Assembly: GCF_027980145.1 (NCBI RefSeq)
Contig: NZ_JAMZNK010000012.1
Location: forward strand, 1 to 64,000
From: Flavobacterium azizsancarii
GTDB lineage: Bacteria; Bacteroidota; Bacteroidia; Flavobacteriales; Flavobacteriaceae
Length of the DNA: 64,000 nt
Direction of reading: 5' to 3'
Below, piece by piece: positions 28,250 to 36,982 of the stretch. Each line of letters opens with the position of its first letter. The stretch's first letter is position 1. Under the pieces are notes generated by a model. The model was given only the letters and a program-made list of their open reading frames with translations, searched no databases and was not told the DNA's origin. The position numbers and the translations under genes were made by a program.

Positions 28250-29170
28250 TTATGAAAGCGGGTCGAATAACTCGTCAACTGAAAGATATCGTTCTCCCGT
28301 ATCATAATTAAAAGTCAGTACAACCGCATCTTTCGGGATTTTATTTATTTGTTTTGAAATTGCCGCCAAAGAAGCTCCCGTCGATATTCCGGCAAAAATT
28401 CCTTCTTCTTTTGGTAATTTTTTAGCAAAATAAAAAGCATCTTCTTTTTCTACCGGAATAATCAAATCGACATAATCCCGATTAAAAACTTCCGGAATAA
28501 ATCCTGGTCCAATTCCCTGAATAGGATGTGGGGCAGGAGAACCACCGCTTAAAACCGGTGATAAGGCAGGTTCTACAGCATAAGTTTTAAGATTAGGAAA
28601 ATGTTGTTTCAAAATTTTAGAAACTCCCGTAATATGTCCGCCCGTTCCAACTCCCGTGATGAGGTAATCAATTCCATCAGGGAAATCTTGTAGAATTTCC
28701 TGTGCCGTAGTTTTCTCATGAATTTCGACATTTGCAGGATTTGTAAACTGAAAAGGCAAAAACGAATTGGGAGTTGATAATGCTAGTTCCTTAGCTTTTT
28801 CTACCGCGCCCGAAGTTCCTTTTTCTCGTGGAGTCAGAACAAATTCCGCACCATAAGCATTCATGATTTTACGCCTTTCGATACTCATTGATTCCGGCAT
28901 CACCAGAATAACGTTGTATCCTTTTACCGCAGCCACCAGCGAAAGCCCTATTCCGGTATTTCCTGAAGTGGGTTCTATAATGATCGAATCAGGATTTAAA
29001 AGCCCTTTTTCCTCTGCATCTTCAATCATTGCCAATGCAATCCTGTCTTTGATACTCGCACCCGGATTCGACTTTTCAATCTTAATCCAGACCTGATGCT
29101 CTGGAAAAATCTTGTTGAGTTTTACGTGAGGCGTGTTTCCTATGGTTTCTAGTATATTTTGATATTTCAT
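28250..29170 (-). CDS. cysM: O-acetylserine sulfhydrylase (cysteine synthase)
   Basis: 306 residues. It makes cysteine from O-acetylserine and sulfide (CysM types also use thiosulfate). PLP-binding Lys41 is in [11 protein letters not shown], the substrate loop PTSGNTGIG is at about 68-76, and the phosphate-binding [10 protein letters not shown] at about 175-184. CysK and CysM are hard to separate by eye. The compact length and the pairing with EpsC favour the symbol CysM as used in flavobacteria. It lies between serine acetyltransferase and the encapsulin operon on the same strand. Confidence 0.9.
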   Translation of the reverse strand: MKYQNILETIGNTPHVKLNKIFPEHQVWIKIEKSNPGASIKDRIALAMIEDAEEKGLLNPDSIIIEPTSGNTGIGLSLVAAVKGYNVILVMPESMSIERRKIMNAYGAEFVLTPREKGTSGAVEKAKELALSTPNSFLPFQFTNPANVEIHEKTTAQEILQDFPDGIDYLITGVGTGGHITGVSKILKQHFPNLKTYAVEPALSPVLSGGSPAPHPIQGIGPGFIPEVFNRDYVDLIIPVEKEDAFYFAKKLPKEEGIFAGISTGASLAAISKQINKIPKDAVVLTFNYDTGERYLSVDELFDPLS

Positions 29171-29702
29171 GATGTTTTGTTTTTAAACCATATAAGTGAT
29201 TATAAGTTCATTTTAGTTTAAATGCGTTGCGTTTTTTATTGACAACTTTTTCAAAGATTTATGCTCAATATTATTATGTTCATTTTTGTCATCCCAATTT
29301 CTAGGATAAAACCAAATCTTTTTTTCAGGAGCTAATCCCGCTATCCGTTTCAATCTTTTGTGGCGAACCCCGCCACAAAAGGATTTCCACTTCTATCGGG
29401 GCTATGGCGGTCATTTTCATAAGAATGTTTTCGTTTAGTATTTCATTTCTTACGCTCATTTTTTGTTCATTCCGAGGAACGAGGAATCTCCGCAAGAAAC
29501 TCCGCATGCAAAATTGTCAATCTTTGTCGAGCTACTAACGGAGATTCCTCGTTCCTCGGGATGACAAGATTGCGGTTAGAGATTGTGTGGCTAAACACTT
29601 TGTCAAAGTTTCGAACTTTGACAAAGTTTGCAAGACCTTTTTTATATGCTCTTATATTCCTTATATGGTTCAAATATTACTTACATGGTTCAAAAAAACA
29701 TT
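29171..29702. repeat. 532-bp intergenic region with two palindromic repeats
   Basis: Element A (29327-29403) begins AGGAGCTAATCCCGC, has a CTTTTGTGGCG...CGCCACAAAAG stem and ends TATCGGGGCT. Another copy is at 50817. Element B (29467-29566) has arms GAGGAACGAGGAATCTCCG and CGGAGATTCCTCGTTCCTC. Copies are at 46041 and 50958. A third small palindrome (TTTGTCAAAGTT...AACTTTGACAAAG) lies at about 29600-29626. The cysM promoter must lie in 29171-29300. No gene is supported. Confidence 0.75.
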
Positions 29703-30527
29703 TTAAATCGAATAAAAAATAGGCTCCGGAAACGGATTATTGTCCTTCACTTTAATCTCATTTTTATGATACACAACTGAATTTGACGGAACCGTATACG
29801 TCAGCCAGACATTTCCTCCAATGATCGAATCTCTTCCTACCACGGTTTGTCCGCCCAGAATCGTACTATTCGAATAAATAATGACATTGTTCTCAATCGT
29901 GGGATGTCTTTTTATAAAGGCTTCCTCTTTTTTTACACTCAAAGCGCCTAACGTAACACCTTGATATATTTGTACATTATCGCCAATAATAGTCGTTTCG
30001 CCTATTACAATTCCGGTGCCGTGATCGATGGCAAAATCATTGCCGATTTGAGCGCCAGGATGAATTTCGATACTGGTTTTGATGTGTGCATATTCTGAAA
30101 AAGTTCTGGCTAAAAGCTTTAAATCCTGTTCCCAGATTTGATGCGAAAACCGATAAACGGCTATGGCGAAAAAACCGGGATAAGCGTATAAAACTTCTTC
30201 TATAGATTTAGCTGCAGGATCTTTCCTGAAAATGGTATCGGCATCATTTAGTGTTTTCTTGTACAGATGAGGCAATGCTTCAAAAAATATCTTAGTTTGC
30301 TCGAAACTGTCGTCTTTTTTGGATGCATAATCAATTACGATTTCATTAAATTGCTTTTCTAGAACTTCAAATTTGTTTTTGATAATGGATAAATCTCCAA
30401 AACGCTTTGAAGTATTCGAAAATAAAACAGAGAATAAATCCTCAATAAATTGATGGATTACCTTTTTTTGAGGAAGGATCAATAAACTCTGATGGTTGTT
30501 GGCTATTTCTTGATAAAATGAATTCAT
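29703..30527 (-). CDS. epsC: serine O-acetyltransferase
   Basis: 274 residues from the ATG at 30527. An upstream ATG at 30557 would add ten residues of low conservation. The enzyme acetylates serine to O-acetylserine, the acceptor for sulfide in cysteine synthesis. The C-terminal left-handed beta-helix is clear: IHPGAQIGNDFAIDHGTGIV, then IIGDNVQIYQGVTLG and INNGGQ-like turns. The N-terminal helical domain of about 150 residues fits the long EpsC form rather than short CysE. It lies upstream of cysM, and the two probably work as a pair. Confidence 0.9.
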   Translation of the reverse strand: MNSFYQEIANNHQSLLILPQKKVIHQFIEDLFSVLFSNTSKRFGDLSIIKNKFEVLEKQFNEIVIDYASKKDDSFEQTKIFFEALPHLYKKTLNDADTIFRKDPAAKSIEEVLYAYPGFFAIAVYRFSHQIWEQDLKLLARTFSEYAHIKTSIEIHPGAQIGNDFAIDHGTGIVIGETTIIGDNVQIYQGVTLGALSVKKEEAFIKRHPTIENNVIIYSNSTILGGQTVVGRDSIIGGNVWLTYTVPSNSVVYHKNEIKVKDNNPFPEPIFYSI

Positions 30528-30624
30528 AATAAATTGTTTTTTGGTTCGTACTAACATCTTTATGCGAAATCAACTAGTCTAACGAGGTATTCTAAAGCAA
30601 CTTTTTGGATTCATAAATATTATT

Positions 30625-30773
30625 AAACCCATAGAAACATAGATTTTATGTTTCGAAAAGGAGACAAAAAGAAATACATTTCTCTCACATAGTCCAGAAG
30701 CTTCGGGATGATTTATTCTAAAGTGAAACCCCTTTTTTTAAGCAACCAATAAGCTATGTTTCTATGTGTTAAA
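30625..30773. repeat. CATAGAAACATAG palindromic repeat, copy 1
   Basis: Left arm AAACCCATAGAAACATAG and right arm AAGCTATGTTTCTATGTGTT are inverted around an unrelated 110-bp core. A second copy is at 35305. MITE-like or REP-like, between epsC and the permease gene. Confidence 0.7.
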
Positions 30774-30789
30774 GAATTACCCCAACCGC

Positions 30790-32223
30790 TTAAATGTCTT
30801 CGGTTTTGGGTTTTGAAAACTTCTCCCTGATATAAAAAACAGGTATTCCTATTCCTGCGATGATTAATCCCGGCCAGGTATAGGTGGGTTTGTAAATGAT
30901 TAATAATATACAGAACGCTGATCCCATAATGATATAAATGGCAGGTAAAAATGGATATCCAAAGGCTTTATAAGGTCTTTCATGTTCCGGTTTTTTACTT
31001 CTCAAAACAAAAATTCCAGTAATAGTGATAACGTAAAACAGAACAACTACAAATGAAATCATGTCTAATAAATTCCCGTAACGACCGCTTAAACTCAAAA
31101 CAACCGCCATAAAAAATTGAATCCAAAGTGCATTTGCCGGAACCGAATGTTTGTTTAAAATCGCTGTCTTTTTGAAAAATAAACCATCTTTTGCCATACT
31201 CTGATACACTCTCGCGCCTGATAGAATCATTCCGTTGGCACAACCAAAAGAAGCAATCAAAATCATTAACGCGATAATCGAAGTTCCGCTTGAGCCAAAA
31301 ATCGCTTGTGCAGCGGCAATTCCAACTCGGTCTTTTTCAGGTGTTCCAATGGCTTCAACGGGTAAAACGGCAGTAAACATGATGTTTAAAGAAACGTATA
31401 TAATCGTTACCACGGCAGTTCCTAAAAGCAGACTCAAACCGATATTTCGTTTTGGATTTTTTATTTCATCCGAAACAAACGTCACATTATTCCAGGCATC
31501 ATAACTAATAACTGTTCCCACCAAAGCAGAAGCGATTGCGCCCCAAAAAGCAGGCGTATTCGTGTATTGCAAAAACGAACCATCCGGATTTAGTTTTTGC
31601 AAATGAAACGGATTCGTCCAGTTTGCCTGCCATACTTCGGGTTTAAAAAATATAAACCCGAAGACAATAAGAACTAGTAAGCTTATCAGTTTGGTTCCGG
31701 TGAAAAACTTCTGAATTATTTTTCCGAGTTTTACGCCTTTGGTATTGATATAGGTTAAGATGAATAACAAGACAATAGAGGAGAGCTGTGCCGGCGAAAT
31801 GGTAAAGGATTCTCCGATTCTAAAAGCAACCAAATCTTCACTAAATAAAGGAAAAAAGTACGCCAGAAATTTAAAGAACGATACACAAACCGCAGCAATT
31901 GTTCCCGTTTGAATTACGGTAAACAAACTCCATCCATACACAAATGCCACAAGCGGATTATAAGCTTCTTTAAGATAAACATACTGACCTCCTGATTTTG
32001 GGAACATTCCGCTTAATTCTCCGTAACTCACAGCTGCAATCAACGTCATGAATCCGCCAATTAACCAAACCAAAATTAGCCAGCCTGCTGATCCTACATT
32101 ACGGGTAACATCGGCACTCACAATAAAAATTCCCGAACCAATCATTCCGCTGGCAACCAATAAAGCTGCATCGGCAAGACCGAGTTCTCTTTTATATTCT
32201 TGTTTTTTTTCTATTTCTGACAT
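30790..32223 (-). CDS. APC-family amino acid permease
   Basis: 477 residues with about 12 transmembrane helices. The first helix region GLADAALLVASGMIGSGIF has the APC substrate-binding GSGIF, and helix 3 has YVYLKEAYNPLVAFVYGW, typical of the LAT-like branch that carries neutral amino acids. In this context cysteine, cystine or a sulfonated amino acid such as taurine or cysteate are possible substrates, but this is only context. It sits 21 bp downstream of the flavin monooxygenase gene and is probably in the same operon. Confidence 0.85.
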   Translation of the reverse strand: MSEIEKKQEYKRELGLADAALLVASGMIGSGIFIVSADVTRNVGSAGWLILVWLIGGFMTLIAAVSYGELSGMFPKSGGQYVYLKEAYNPLVAFVYGWSLFTVIQTGTIAAVCVSFFKFLAYFFPLFSEDLVAFRIGESFTISPAQLSSIVLLFILTYINTKGVKLGKIIQKFFTGTKLISLLVLIVFGFIFFKPEVWQANWTNPFHLQKLNPDGSFLQYTNTPAFWGAIASALVGTVISYDAWNNVTFVSDEIKNPKRNIGLSLLLGTAVVTIIYVSLNIMFTAVLPVEAIGTPEKDRVGIAAAQAIFGSSGTSIIALMILIASFGCANGMILSGARVYQSMAKDGLFFKKTAILNKHSVPANALWIQFFMAVVLSLSGRYGNLLDMISFVVVLFYVITITGIFVLRSKKPEHERPYKAFGYPFLPAIYIIMGSAFCILLIIYKPTYTWPGLIIAGIGIPVFYIREKFSKPKTEDI

Positions 32224-32244
32224 TCTGATTTTTTGTTTTTATAA

Positions 32245-33411
32245 CTAAACCAATTCGGCATTGGTCAAAGGTGTTGTAGGTGTTTCTTTTGGAATTCTTC
32301 CTTGCAGATGCGGTAACGATGCATTTGGCAAACGTGGCAGCACCAATTTGGCAAAATAGTTCGCTTCTTCAATCAAAGGGAAACCGGAGAAAATAAAAGA
32401 GCGGAAACCCATATCCATATAGCGATTCAGTTTTTCTATAATTTGATCGGCACTTCCTACCAAACCACTTCCGCAGCCAGAGAAAACTTTACCAATATCG
32501 GTCCATAAGATATCTTCTACATAACCATCCTCATCCGAAGTTTCTCTTAATTCATCTTGTTTTAAAACTCCTAACGAACGCGAATCTTCGCCACGGCTTC
32601 TGATTTCCAAACCTCTTTTCTCATCAAACTTCGAGATTAGCTTTTTCGCGTAAGCTCTGGCTTCTTCCTGTGTTTCACGAACAATGACATGAATTCTTAA
32701 CCCGAAATCTATCGTTCTTCCTTCTGCAGCAGCACGTTCGCTCATTTCTTTCAGAGTCGCATACATCGATTCTTCAGATTCCGGCCAGGTCAAAAACACG
32801 TCGCAATGTTTCGCACAAACGGCTCTGGAACCAGGGGAAGTTCCTCCAAAATACAATAATGGACCGCCGTTTTGCTGATAGGATTTTACCGGATCAGATG
32901 GCAAATCAAACTGATAAATTTGTCCTTTATGCGAGATTCTGTCTTGTGTCCAGCCTTGCTGCAAAATCTGAATCACCTCAGAACATCGTTGGTATCTTAG
33001 ATTAGGATCTTCACGGGTTCCCGGTAAATCTGAGTTGATGATGTTTAAAATCAATCTTCCTTTCAAGATGTGATCTAATGAAGAAATCGCTCTTGCCAAC
33101 ATGGGCGGATGTACTTCTCCGGTACGGATCGCCAACAAAAATGTAATGTTATTCGTTTCCGGCGCAACACTTGCCGCAAAAGCCAGTCCGTCTTGTCCTA
33201 CGGTATAGGCAGATGGATATAAGATGTTGCTAAAACCTAGTTTTTCTGCTTCTAATGTTATTTCACGACAATGTTCGTAACTGCTTCGGCGATCATTATC
33301 TAATACGCCTAAATATGCTGTATCTCCACCAATAATGTCATTGAACCAGGAAATTTCTGCTACTCTTTCCGGGGTTCTAATGGCTACTGTTTCAATTTTA
33401 CCTTCAATCAT
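32245..33411 (-). CDS. SsuD-like flavin-dependent monooxygenase
   Basis: 388 residues, close to the 381 of E. coli SsuD. It belongs to the bacterial-luciferase-like fold (LLM class). Features include GVLDNDRRSSYEHC, the central NIINSDLPG segment, the GGTSPGSRAVCAKHCDVFLTW stretch (in SsuD this region contacts FMN), and C-terminal GSADQIIEKL. SsuD-type enzymes use reduced FMN and oxygen to release sulfite from alkanesulfonates. The flavin reductase SsuE and the usual ABC importer are not present in the window. Its start overlaps the end of a 49-residue reading frame. Sulfonate substrate is inferred from similarity and context. Confidence 0.85.
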   Translation of the reverse strand: MIEGKIETVAIRTPERVAEISWFNDIIGGDTAYLGVLDNDRRSSYEHCREITLEAEKLGFSNILYPSAYTVGQDGLAFAASVAPETNNITFLLAIRTGEVHPPMLARAISSLDHILKGRLILNIINSDLPGTREDPNLRYQRCSEVIQILQQGWTQDRISHKGQIYQFDLPSDPVKSYQQNGGPLLYFGGTSPGSRAVCAKHCDVFLTWPESEESMYATLKEMSERAAAEGRTIDFGLRIHVIVRETQEEARAYAKKLISKFDEKRGLEIRSRGEDSRSLGVLKQDELRETSDEDGYVEDILWTDIGKVFSGCGSGLVGSADQIIEKLNRYMDMGFRSFIFSGFPLIEEANYFAKLVLPRLPNASLPHLQGRIPKETPTTPLTNAELV

Positions 33412-33553
33412 TTTCTTTCTTCTTTTTTAAGCTCTTTTTCAATTTTTTATTTTTATCCTGCGCATTTTTTCCAGCTTCACTCAACCAGGAAATTTCAGTA
33501 TTTTTAATTCTCATTGATACAACAGGTGCGGGATTTAGGTTGGTCTGATTCAT
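33404..33553 (-). CDS. 49-residue Lys-rich peptide, coupled to the monooxygenase
   Basis: An ATG at 33551-33553 opens 49 codons (MNQTNLNPAPVV..., ending KKKKEND) and stops at 33404-33406, overlapping the monooxygenase start by 8 bp. This ATGA-type overlap and the 19-bp gap to the amidohydrolase upstream suggest a translated linker gene in the operon. The C-terminal third is almost all Lys. No homologous family is recognised. Confidence 0.5.
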   Translation of the reverse strand: MNQTNLNPAPVVSMRIKNTEISWLSEAGKNAQDKNKKLKKSLKKKKEND

Positions 33554-33572
33554 ATTTTTTGAGTTTTAGTTA

Positions 33573-35273
33573 TTATTTTTTAAAGACTGTTTTTCCTTCT
33601 TTAATGGTTTCCAGAACAGTAATGTCTTTTATTTTAGAAGGATCTATTTTGGTTAAATCGTCTGAAAGTACCACTAGATCCGCCAGTTTTCCGGTTTCGA
33701 TAGAACCTTTGCTATTTTCTTCAAAATATTCGTAAGCGCCGTTTATCGTGATGGCACGAAGTCCTTCGATAGGCGTTAATCTTTCATCCGGACCAATAAC
33801 CTGACCTGAACGTGATTTTCTTTCTACAGAGGTCCACAATAAAAACAATTGGTTTAATGGTGTAACCGGATAATCTGTATGGTTCGTGGCGACAACACCT
33901 TTTTTGATGGCTGTTTTTAATGGGCTTAAAAAATTAGCTCTTTCCGGACCTAAGTTGCGAAGGTGTACATCGCCCCAAAAGAAGGCGTGATTACTAAAGA
34001 AAGCGGCAATGATGCCCAGTTTTTTATAAGTATCCAACTGATCAGGTCTTACAAACTGAGAGTGAATCGTTACCGGTCTGCGATCGTTACTATTGGTATT
34101 TAATGTTTTATTGGCATTTTCTATCGCTTTCAGGTACATATCGATCGTGGCATCTCCGTTGCAATGCACAAATGGGCGAACATTATTTTGGAAAGCCTTA
34201 ATAACTAAATCATTAAACTGATCTTGGGTAATGTTGGCGAAACCGGTACATTCGTCGTGGTTACAACCCGGAACTTCTACCAAATATGATTTACTGAAAA
34301 AAGCCGTTTTACCTTGTGGAGAACCATCGGCAATCATTTTTGTTCCGGCCAGTTTTAAGTGGTTTCTTAGTACACCAAATTTAAAATCAGGATTTTGCAA
34401 TACTTTTTCTAAAGTTGGATATCCCGGCAAAGCTTCAATATCAATAAACAATTCATTTCTTTCTGCGGCTTTGTGCAATAATTCAACAGATTCATAACTT
34501 GAATATCCGTCCTGAGCCGTTGTAATACCATTACTGGCATAAAATAATTGCTGCTCTTTTAAATCTTTTATCTGCTGGTCTAAAGTTGGAGCAGGTTTCG
34601 CAGGTCTTTTCAATAATCGGCTTGCATTTTCTTGTAATAATCCTGTTGGTTCGTTAGTTCCTTTTTTTCTTTCGATGGCACCACCGGGAGGATTTGCTGT
34701 ATTGGCATCAATTCCTGAGAGTTTTAAAGCATACGAATTAGAAACCGACATATGCCCGTTGATGTTCGTAATCGTTACTGGATTGTTGGGAAAAGCAGCA
34801 TCAAGATCTTCTTTGCTTGGATGTCTTTTTTCTTCAAGTTGATCCTGATCATATCCAAAAGCATCGATCCATTCGCCTGGAGCGACATTGTTTTTCTTTT
34901 GAAAATCCTGAATACGGCTTACCAAATCGGCAATGTTTTTAACATCTCCCATTGGCGGAGATCCCACATTTACTGTTGTAGATCTCGATAAACCCATAAA
35001 ATGGCTGTGACCGTCAATAAATCCGGGAACTACCGTTTTTCCTTTTAAGTCGACAACAATCGTGTTTTTGTCTTTTAGTTTTTCGATTTTGCTATTCGTT
35101 CCCACAGCCAGAATTTTACCGTTACTTACGGCAACAGCTTGCGCTGTACTGTTTTTGGCATCAACGGTAATAATATTTCCGTTGATAAAAATTTTCTCAG
35201 CTGTATTTTTTTGCTGTGCATGGATAACCGTCGCAGCGAAGAGTATAGCCAGGCATTTTAAATTAGTTCTCAT
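33573..35273 (-). CDS. secreted amidohydrolase (YtcJ-like, Amidohydro_3)
   Basis: 566 residues with a signal peptide (about 1-19, ending IHAQ). The amidohydrolase metal site is visible: GFIDGHSHF early, HCNGDATIDMYLKA in the middle, TIHSQFVRPDQ, and ATNHTDYPVTPLN late. The family hydrolyses N-acyl or formamide-like bonds. Most members have unknown substrates. It lies between SusD and the SsuD-like gene, so it may trim an imported N-substituted sulfonated compound. That is inference. Confidence 0.85.
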   Translation of the reverse strand: MRTNLKCLAILFAATVIHAQQKNTAEKIFINGNIITVDAKNSTAQAVAVSNGKILAVGTNSKIEKLKDKNTIVVDLKGKTVVPGFIDGHSHFMGLSRSTTVNVGSPPMGDVKNIADLVSRIQDFQKKNNVAPGEWIDAFGYDQDQLEEKRHPSKEDLDAAFPNNPVTITNINGHMSVSNSYALKLSGIDANTANPPGGAIERKKGTNEPTGLLQENASRLLKRPAKPAPTLDQQIKDLKEQQLFYASNGITTAQDGYSSYESVELLHKAAERNELFIDIEALPGYPTLEKVLQNPDFKFGVLRNHLKLAGTKMIADGSPQGKTAFFSKSYLVEVPGCNHDECTGFANITQDQFNDLVIKAFQNNVRPFVHCNGDATIDMYLKAIENANKTLNTNSNDRRPVTIHSQFVRPDQLDTYKKLGIIAAFFSNHAFFWGDVHLRNLGPERANFLSPLKTAIKKGVVATNHTDYPVTPLNQLFLLWTSVERKSRSGQVIGPDERLTPIEGLRAITINGAYEYFEENSKGSIETGKLADLVVLSDDLTKIDPSKIKDITVLETIKEGKTVFKK

Positions 35274-35304
35274 TTTGTTGTTTTTTTGTTTATATAATTA
35301 TTTT

Positions 35305-35449
35305 TAAACACATAGAAACATACATTTACTTTATGAAAAGAGGCTTTTCACTTAGAATAAATCACATAGCTATATGAGCTATGTTAAAGAAATTTATTTC
35401 TTTTTGTTCCCTTATCTAAAATCTAGAACCTATGTTTCTATGTGTTAAA
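35305..35449. repeat. CATAGAAACATA palindromic repeat, copy 2
   Basis: Arms TAAACACATAGAAACATAC and ACCTATGTTTCTATGTGTTA flank a core that contains a smaller palindrome (CACATAGCTATATGAGCTATG). Same element type as 30625-30773, between susD and the amidohydrolase gene. Confidence 0.7.
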
Positions 35450-35488
35450 TATTTTTTTTTCCACTTGCATCTAATGGGTTGTAGTATT

Positions 35489-36952
35489 CTATCTCGGAGC
35501 CAGTTTGTTATAAGCTAATTCATTACTTGGGATTGCCCAAACATAATTCGCCGCTGTTGGCAAGACTTCAGGTGCAGCACCAGCATTTCCTGTTTTGGCA
35601 GGAAGCGCCTGAACTCTTCTCAATAAATCCGGCGTACGAAATCCTTCGCCCACCAATTCTATTCTTCTTTCGTTTAGAATTGTATTGACCAATTCGTCTT
35701 TTGTCGCAACTCCTGTTGTAAAAACATAAGCAGCATCAGAACGATTGCGAACTGCCGATAATAGCGTTCTGGCCAAAGGCAAATTGTCGCTTTGTGCCGC
35801 AGCTTCGGTATAATTCAAAAGGACTTCTGCGTATCGAATTACAGGAACATAATCAGTAAAAGGGGCACCATTTTTCTTGAATTTGTTCAGTAATTTTTGT
35901 CCGGTGGCATTAGTGATCACCAAACCTTTTCTGGCATCTGCAGAAGTTGGAGAAGCATAAACAGGATCTGCAATAATTCCTGCGGTATTAAAATAAATAA
36001 CCGGAGTTAAGTAGTTTGCGCCAAGTGCACTTTGCAAGGCTGGAGCTTCTGCCGCAGTAGTAAACGGAATTGAAAATATAGCTTCGTTACCTACATACGA
36101 ACCTCCAAAAACGTTAGCAACATTAGGTTCTAAACGATGTGTCAAACTTCCTGAAACGTATTGAAAAGGAGCTGTTGCAGGAACCAGTTTACTAGCTTCG
36201 GAAATTACTTTTGCATAATCGCCTTTGCTTAAATAAACTCTGGTTTTTAAAGCTATTGCTGATGCTTTATGCGCTCTTGAAACTGTAAGGATTCCTGTTG
36301 CATAACTTTCTGGTAAATCGACCTCGGCTTCGTCAAGATCTTTTAAAATTTGACTATAAACATCTGCAACGCTGCTAAAGGCTAAGTCGTTAAGTCCGCC
36401 CGATGTATTTCCTTTTAAGCGTAACGGAAGCGCCAGTGCAGCACTATTTTGCGCATAAGGTTTTGCATAGGTTTGCACTAAACTTAGATACGAAATCGCT
36501 CTTACAAACTTAGCTTCGGCGATATAATTCTTGCGTAAATCCTCTGTTACAACAGTAGATGTTGCCAGATTATCGATCAGAATATTCGAAAAGTTAATAG
36601 TCGTGTAAGCAACGCTCCAAACTGAGTTTACAAAATCTCCTGATGAAGTTATCGTCTGATTCCAAACATTGGCTCCGGTTGAATTGTTACCATCATTCTG
36701 ACTGAATTCGTTTCCTCTTTGTTCATTAAAAATAATGAAGCGGCCACCGTAAAAAGACGGATTGCTAAACTGACCGTATAGTCCGTTTACCTGACCTAAA
36801 ATTTTGGCTGGTGTGCTGAAAGCCGTTTCTGTAGAAATGCTCGTTTCAGGAACAGTATCTAAAGCATTATCGCTACATCCGGCCAATAATAAAGCTAGAA
36901 ATGGTGTGATAATAAAGGCTTTTTGTATGCTTTTTTTATAATTGAAAATCAT
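35489..36952 (-). CDS. SusD/RagB-type outer-membrane lipoprotein
   Basis: 487 residues with a lipoprotein signal (LALLLAGCSD, lipobox Cys26). SusD-like N-terminal motif TAFSTPAKILGQVNGLYG, TPR-like helices in the middle, and a C-terminal RYAEVLLNYTEAAA...NERRIELVGEGFR motif. SusD proteins cap the SusC channel and capture ligand. The gene is 30 bp downstream of susC. I count no Met after the initiator and no Cys other than Cys26, so the mature protein would hold one sulfur atom. Confidence 0.95.
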   Translation of the reverse strand: MIFNYKKSIQKAFIITPFLALLLAGCSDNALDTVPETSISTETAFSTPAKILGQVNGLYGQFSNPSFYGGRFIIFNEQRGNEFSQNDGNNSTGANVWNQTITSSGDFVNSVWSVAYTTINFSNILIDNLATSTVVTEDLRKNYIAEAKFVRAISYLSLVQTYAKPYAQNSAALALPLRLKGNTSGGLNDLAFSSVADVYSQILKDLDEAEVDLPESYATGILTVSRAHKASAIALKTRVYLSKGDYAKVISEASKLVPATAPFQYVSGSLTHRLEPNVANVFGGSYVGNEAIFSIPFTTAAEAPALQSALGANYLTPVIYFNTAGIIADPVYASPTSADARKGLVITNATGQKLLNKFKKNGAPFTDYVPVIRYAEVLLNYTEAAAQSDNLPLARTLLSAVRNRSDAAYVFTTGVATKDELVNTILNERRIELVGEGFRTPDLLRRVQALPAKTGNAGAAPEVLPTAANYVWAIPSNELAYNKLAPR

Positions 36953-36982
36953 GATGTTTTTATTTTTAATTAAGATGAATGC

